64,000 nt of DNA from JAPLIS01 sp963719415 (GTDB lineage Bacteria; Babelota; Babeliae; Babelales; Vermiphilaceae). Position numbers and translations under genes: made by a program. Every line of letters begins with the position of its first letter. The stretch's first letter is position 1. The stretch covers positions 682,001-746,000 of the forward strand of contig OY970383.1 of NCBI GenBank assembly GCA_963719415.1. Direction: 5' to 3'. The notes beneath the pieces were generated by a model. It was not told the origin of the DNA, did not search any database, and saw nothing but the letters and a program-made list of their open reading frames with translations. Of this stretch, positions 60,343 to 64,000 are shown in pieces.

Positions 60343-61707
60343 ATGAAGATAACTTTTTTCGGTGCAACCCAAGAAGTAACTGGCTCAAAATATCTTATTG
60401 AGCACCAAAAAACTAAAATTTTGGTTGATTGTGGCCTTTTCCAAGGAAGAAATGCTTATGTACGCAATAGAGATCCATTCCCTATTGATCCAAAAACTAT
60501 CGATGCTCTTGTATTGACTCATGCGCATATAGACCATACTGGCTACGTGCCATCTTTGGTAAAACAAGGCTTTTCGAATGCCGTTTATTGTACACCAGCA
60601 ACCTATGAATTGTGTAGAATATTATTAATAGATAGTGCTGCTATCCAAGAAGAAAATGCGAAAAAACGCAATGCTACCTCGCCTAACTCTTATGCCTCGG
60701 AGCCATTATACACTAAAGTTGATGCTGAACATGCTTTAAGTTTTTTCAAAACAATCGATTTTGATACCCCTTTTACAATTGAGCAGACTTCTGGCCCATC
60801 ATTAACCGTAACTTTCAAACATGCTGGACATATTTTAGGTGCTGCATCTGTTGTTGTATCAGATGGTAAAAAAACAGTTACGTTTTCTGGAGATTTAGGC
60901 CGTCCTGATGAATTACTTATGAAAGCCCCTACCCACCTAACCCAAACAGACTTTCTAATTCTTGAATCCACCTACGGCAATAAAATTCATGAAAAAAGTG
61001 ACTCAATAGACACTTTAGGAAAGTTTATTAATGAAGGGATAGCAAAAAAAGGAATGATTATTATTCCTGTTTTTGCGGTCGGTCGCGCGCAAATGATTCT
61101 GTATTGTCTCTATCAATTAAAACAAAAAAAAATTATTCCCGATCTTCCTATTTTTTTAGATAGCCCAATGGCTATAGCAGCCACCAACCTATTCTGTAGT
61201 TACCCCGATGAGCACCGATTAAATATTTCTTTATGCAAAGAAATATTCGATATTGCCACCTATACCCAGACAACACAAGATTCTAGAAAAATTGACTATT
61301 CGGCCTCGCCGGCGATCATTATTACTGGTAGCGGCATGGCCGATGGTGGACGCGCATTACATCATTTTAAGTATTTTATTTCTAATCCCAAAAACATGGT
61401 TATTTTTGTAGGGTTTCAAGCTCAAGGAACTACTGGTCATGAGTTGGTTCATGGTGCACAAGAAATTAAAATAGATGAGGATTGGTATCATGTTCATGCA
61501 AAAATAAATCTCATAGATACCTTTTCTGCGCATGCTGATTCTCATGAACTTTTAGAATGGCTAGACTCTTTTAAACATACCCCTAAAAAAGTTTTTCTCA
61601 CGCATGGCGAATTAAAAGCATCGCAAGCGTTAAAAAGAAAAATAAAAAAACAGTTTGGCTGGACGGTAATTATTCCAAAATATGGGGAATCTTTTGATTT
61701 AGATTAG
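60343..61707 (+). CDS. Beta-CASP metallo-beta-lactamase ribonuclease (YSH1/CPSF-like)
   Basis: 454 aa, ATG at 60343 with AGAGG upstream. MBL motifs: THAHIDHTGYVP (HxHxDH, residues 60-65), HAGHILGAAS, FSGDLGR (Asp); beta-CASP: LESTYGN, IIPVFAVGRAQMILYCLY, FLDSPMA, IITGSGMADGGRALHHF, FSAHADSHELLEWL, FLTHGE. This is the COG1236 group of RNA exo/endonucleases. It probably takes part in RNA processing. Length normal and all metal ligands present. Confidence 0.93.
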   Translation: MKITFFGATQEVTGSKYLIEHQKTKILVDCGLFQGRNAYVRNRDPFPIDPKTIDALVLTHAHIDHTGYVPSLVKQGFSNAVYCTPATYELCRILLIDSAAIQEENAKKRNATSPNSYASEPLYTKVDAEHALSFFKTIDFDTPFTIEQTSGPSLTVTFKHAGHILGAASVVVSDGKKTVTFSGDLGRPDELLMKAPTHLTQTDFLILESTYGNKIHEKSDSIDTLGKFINEGIAKKGMIIIPVFAVGRAQMILYCLYQLKQKKIIPDLPIFLDSPMAIAATNLFCSYPDEHRLNISLCKEIFDIATYTQTTQDSRKIDYSASPAIIITGSGMADGGRALHHFKYFISNPKNMVIFVGFQAQGTTGHELVHGAQEIKIDEDWYHVHAKINLIDTFSAHADSHELLEWLDSFKHTPKKVFLTHGELKASQALKRKIKKQFGWTVIIPKYGESFDLD

Positions 61708-61735
61708 TCAGACAATTGCTTATTTCTAAAAAAAA

Positions 61736-62008
61736 TCACCCAGCATCTTCGTATATTAATCTACGATGCTTTATAGCAATTACAATTACTTTGTCTGATT
61801 CAATACGATATATAATACGATAATCACCTACCCTTAATCGCCTATGTCCTTTCAAACTATAGCGCAATGGCTTTCCAAACCTCACAGGATCAAGCATTAA
61901 CTTTTTTTCAATAGCTTGCTTTATCAATATCTTGATGTCAGGAGAAAGTAGGGGAATATCATTACGAACTAGTTCTTCTAGATAAAGAATAGTATATTTT
62001 ACTTCCAT
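61736..62008 (-). CDS. RelE/ParE-type toxin
   Basis: 90 aa. Pattern: VKYTILYLEELVRNDIPLLS, LKILIKQAIEKKLMLDPVRFGK-like helices, PLRYSLKGHRRLRVGDYRII, YRIESDKVIVIAIKHRRLIY. The C-terminal Arg and His/Tyr-bearing strand KHRRLIYED matches mRNA-interferase RelE. It overlaps the antitoxin gene by 10 bp, the normal type II toxin-antitoxin arrangement. Confidence 0.88.
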   Translation of the reverse strand: MEVKYTILYLEELVRNDIPLLSPDIKILIKQAIEKKLMLDPVRFGKPLRYSLKGHRRLRVGDYRIIYRIESDKVIVIAIKHRRLIYEDAG

Positions 62009-62220
62009 ACGTCTTTATGAGTATATGTTTTTGAATCTTTTCTATCTAAATTTTCAGCTATTTTAGATAAATAAAGATCTTCACGCATTTCTAAAGCTTC
62101 TAAAGCAAGCTCTTTAACGAGACTAGAGATAGATTTATGTTCTTGTTTGGCCAAATCAACAAGCATGTTCGCCGTTGCTTGCTCAAATGTTACATTAATT
62201 CTAGGATTTTTTGTTGCCAT
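61999..62220 (-). CDS. Type II antitoxin (RHH-like), partner of the RelE-type toxin
   Basis: 73 aa from the ATG at 62220 (AAAGGAG upstream); a GTG three codons earlier is possible. The N-terminal strand and helices (NPRINVTFEQATANMLVDLA, EHKSISSLVKELALEALEMR) look like a ribbon-helix-helix DNA-binding domain. The C-terminal tail (NLDRKDSKTYTHKDVWK) would bind the toxin. The pair should autoregulate. Confidence 0.85.
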   Translation of the reverse strand: MATKNPRINVTFEQATANMLVDLAKQEHKSISSLVKELALEALEMREDLYLSKIAENLDRKDSKTYTHKDVWK

Positions 62221-62323
62221 GATATTCACTCCTTTAATTAGTTACTATAAAAATAGTGTATCACTTTTACATCTTTTTTGCAACAAATTACCTGTCTCAA
62301 CTTTAAACAAACAAATAGTCAAA

Positions 62324-64000
62324 TTACCAATCATAGGTCATGCCAAAGTGAACTTCATGGCTGGTTTCAAACGTGCGAGGGTCAATTTTGAAACCCCAAT
62401 CAATTTTAACGGGCATAGGATTCAAAAGACGAAGACCAAATCCTACAGCATGCCTATAATTAAAATGATTGCCAGATATCGATGTGGTATTTAAAGAGTT
62501 AGCATAAGGGTTATCAAAACTCGCACCACCGTCATAAAAGAACGCTCCCTTCATATTAAGATCAGCAGTTATAGGAAAGAGCAATTCTGCATTAACAAAA
62601 AATGCCTTTTTGCCACCAATAGAATCACCTTCAAATTTAGGGCCTATCTGTCCAAATAAAAATCCACGCACGTTAGAAGGACCACCAATATGGAAAAGCT
62701 CACCATAGGGAACAGAATTGCCCTTCAGAGGACTCACAAACCCAAAAAATGAACGTAAACGCAGGACAAGATCTTGTTCGCCAATGAGTGGCGTAAACCA
62801 ACTTGCTTCAGCTGTCATTTTATAAAAACCAATATGGTCGCCAAAAGCTGGTAATGCCAATTTAGATGTTAATGCCCATCGATGACCTCGGCTTGTGTGA
62901 ATCGGATGATTACGCATATCTTGTTCTAAAAATCCTGCTAACCATGCAATTTTGCCGGGCAAAAACTCTTTATCTAAAATTGATTGATACTGACGATTCT
63001 TTTCTTCTCCCAACCCTACAGCAACAGCTTTGCGCTCATAGGCCAAACGATCAATACCACCATTTACACGAATTTGGGTATTATTAAAAAATATATTGCG
63101 CGTTTGGGCAATAAGACCAGTACCTACAGCTACACCCGTTAATTTTTCACTAATAGTATTAGGGTTAATATGTCTGAGCATGTCATACGTTGGACGCCGG
63201 TGATAAAGATCAAAAGTACCAGAAATTGGTTTATCAAAAAGCCACGGTTGACCTATATGAAAAATAAGATTCTGTTCTGATCGTGCCCAAGAAGCATCCA
63301 AGCTCATATTAATACCCCGACCAAACCAATTCCTATCAGAATATCCCGCTTTGACGCTAAATCCTGAGTTCGGCGAACGCATATCCATACCAGAACCACC
63401 AAAACCCATTTGCAACAAAGCGCTCCCTGTTTTCATCTCTTTAAGAATGAGATCAAGATCCGCCGTATCTTCTGAGATTCTATTTACCTTCCAATTTACT
63501 CCCTCGCGTGGATCAAAATAGCCGAGCGATTCTACGCTACTTTTTGATACCTCCATAAGACGATTATTAATAAAACCGCCTTCCTCAAGAGCTATTCTAC
63601 GACGAATTACTTTATCTCGCGTTTTTTCATTACCCCTAATATTAATTTTATTTAATATAACCTTACCGCCTAATTCAGATATAAAATTCACGTTCACCGT
63701 TTTTTTCTCATCATCTACATCGACAGCTGGTTCAATATGAGAAAAAATATAGCCATAATTACCCCAAACAAATTCTAATATTTTCATAGAATCAGCAATG
63801 TTTTTCCGTGAATAAAGAGTATCTGGTTTCACCGGAATAGCCTTCAACAACTGCTCTTCTGACACTAAGTCATTGCCAACGGCTTCTACTTTTTTTATAG
63901 TGTATTGAGCTCCTTCTTCTATGTTGAATGTCAAAATCATCGATTGAGATTCTGGATCAATATCTTTTTCTATATCAGTAACTTTGGCGAGCAGAAAGCC
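62324..64000 (-). CDS. bamA: BamA outer-membrane assembly factor, 3' part (runs off the window)
   Basis: The frame stays open to the window end, so the start and first POTRA domains lie beyond 64000. Visible: POTRA repeats (EGAQYTIKKVEAVGNDLVSE, GKVILNKINIRGNEKTRDKV, IRRRIALEEGGFINNRLMEV) and the 16-strand barrel. The barrel has GFGGSGMDMRSPNSGFSVKA, the conserved loop motif FHIGGPSNVRGFLFGQIGPK (VRGF/Y), and a C-terminal beta signal ending MTYDW. It is the core of the outer-membrane beta-barrel insertion machine. It belongs functionally with the BamD-like lipoprotein (30.8 kb) and TamB (25.3 kb). Confidence 0.93.
   Translation of the reverse strand, partial: GFLLAKVTDIEKDIDPESQSMILTFNIEEGAQYTIKKVEAVGNDLVSEEQLLKAIPVKPDTLYSRKNIADSMKILEFVWGNYGYIFSHIEPAVDVDDEKKTVNVNFISELGGKVILNKINIRGNEKTRDKVIRRRIALEEGGFINNRLMEVSKSSVESLGYFDPREGVNWKVNRISEDTADLDLILKEMKTGSALLQMGFGGSGMDMRSPNSGFSVKAGYSDRNWFGRGINMSLDASWARSEQNLIFHIGQPWLFDKPISGTFDLYHRRPTYDMLRHINPNTISEKLTGVAVGTGLIAQTRNIFFNNTQIRVNGGIDRLAYERKAVAVGLGEEKNRQYQSILDKEFLPGKIAWLAGFLEQDMRNHPIHTSRGHRWALTSKLALPAFGDHIGFYKMTAEASWFTPLIGEQDLVLRLRSFFGFVSPLKGNSVPYGELFHIGGPSNVRGFLFGQIGPKFEGDSIGGKKAFFVNAELLFPITADLNMKGAFFYDGGASFDNPYANSLNTTSISGNHFNYRHAVGFGLRLLNPMPVKIDWGFKIDPRTFETSHEVHFGMTYDW

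Overview
This AT-rich window (few GC-rich patches, many GTG and TTG starts backed by good Shine-Dalgarno sequences) looks like chromosome from a Gram-negative-type bacterium with a small, host-adapted genome. It carries outer-membrane assembly genes (BamA, BamD-like, TamB), a lipid II flippase, a D-Ala-D-Ala ligase, a secretion/pilus ATPase with a pseudopilin, many secreted proteins without known relatives, ankyrin and WD40 modules, a collagen-like surface protein and decaying insertion sequences. This mix would fit Candidatus Dependentiae (TM6/Babela-like) or a similar amoeba-associated lineage. That placement is inference from gene content only: no rRNA or ribosomal protein gene is present.

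Layout. 1-2.7 kb: three tandem minus-strand secreted proteins with related N-termini, ending at a perfect 50-bp palindrome. 3.0-3.4 kb: a dead IS30-type transposase. 3.5-10.7 kb: serine hydrolase, Nudix, murJ, Na/amino-acid symporter, ruvA, a secreted alpha/beta hydrolase lying behind a second copy of the ruvA 5' region, and a small secreted protein. 10.8-12.4 kb: a gene graveyard (histone-H1/DUF6496-like, two WD40 tails, two related membrane-protein tails) around one GNAT acetyltransferase. 12.5-15.9 kb: tRNA-Gly, jag, mnmE, an MGDG-synthase-type glycosyltransferase. 16-25 kb: BclA-like collagen protein, DUF488, a MUG-type DNA glycosylase, an AAA ATPase, tRNA-Glu and tRNA-Lys, mgtE, an RluA-type pseudouridine synthase, an ankyrin/NTF2-like/PLDc_N membrane protein, a PLD-like nuclease. 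25-32.9 kb: tamB, pseudopilin, GspE/PilB ATPase, bamD-like lipoprotein, yraN, cdsA.

32.9-38.3 kb is an accessory island: an IS630 element that has cut off a histidine-phosphatase gene, house-cleaning NTP pyrophosphatases, a TPR protein, two nearly identical AlaX-type tRNA-editing genes on a 0.89-kb direct repeat, and a chloramphenicol-phosphotransferase-like kinase. 38.4-45.5 kb: Asp/Glu racemase, GyrI-like protein, prmC, a TIKI-like secreted protein, a tandem Ddl-Ddl fusion (763 aa), orn. 45.5-48.4 kb: glycine-zipper membrane proteins, duplicated together with the 3' end of orn, and an AAA-ATPase/PD-(D/E)XK protein.

48.4-56.8 kb is the most interesting part. It reads as a secreted polymorphic-toxin locus: a 645-aa exported protein with a C-terminal toxin-like cassette, overlapped by ATGA with the first of four paralogous immunity-like genes and followed by at least two further small families in tandem, all on the minus strand. 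The array is interrupted by an IS4-type element (7-bp target duplication) that itself carries an IS30 element. 57-64 kb: priA, a secreted alanine-rich repeat protein, a beta-CASP MBL nuclease, a RelE-type toxin with its antitoxin, and the 3' part of bamA, which runs off the window.
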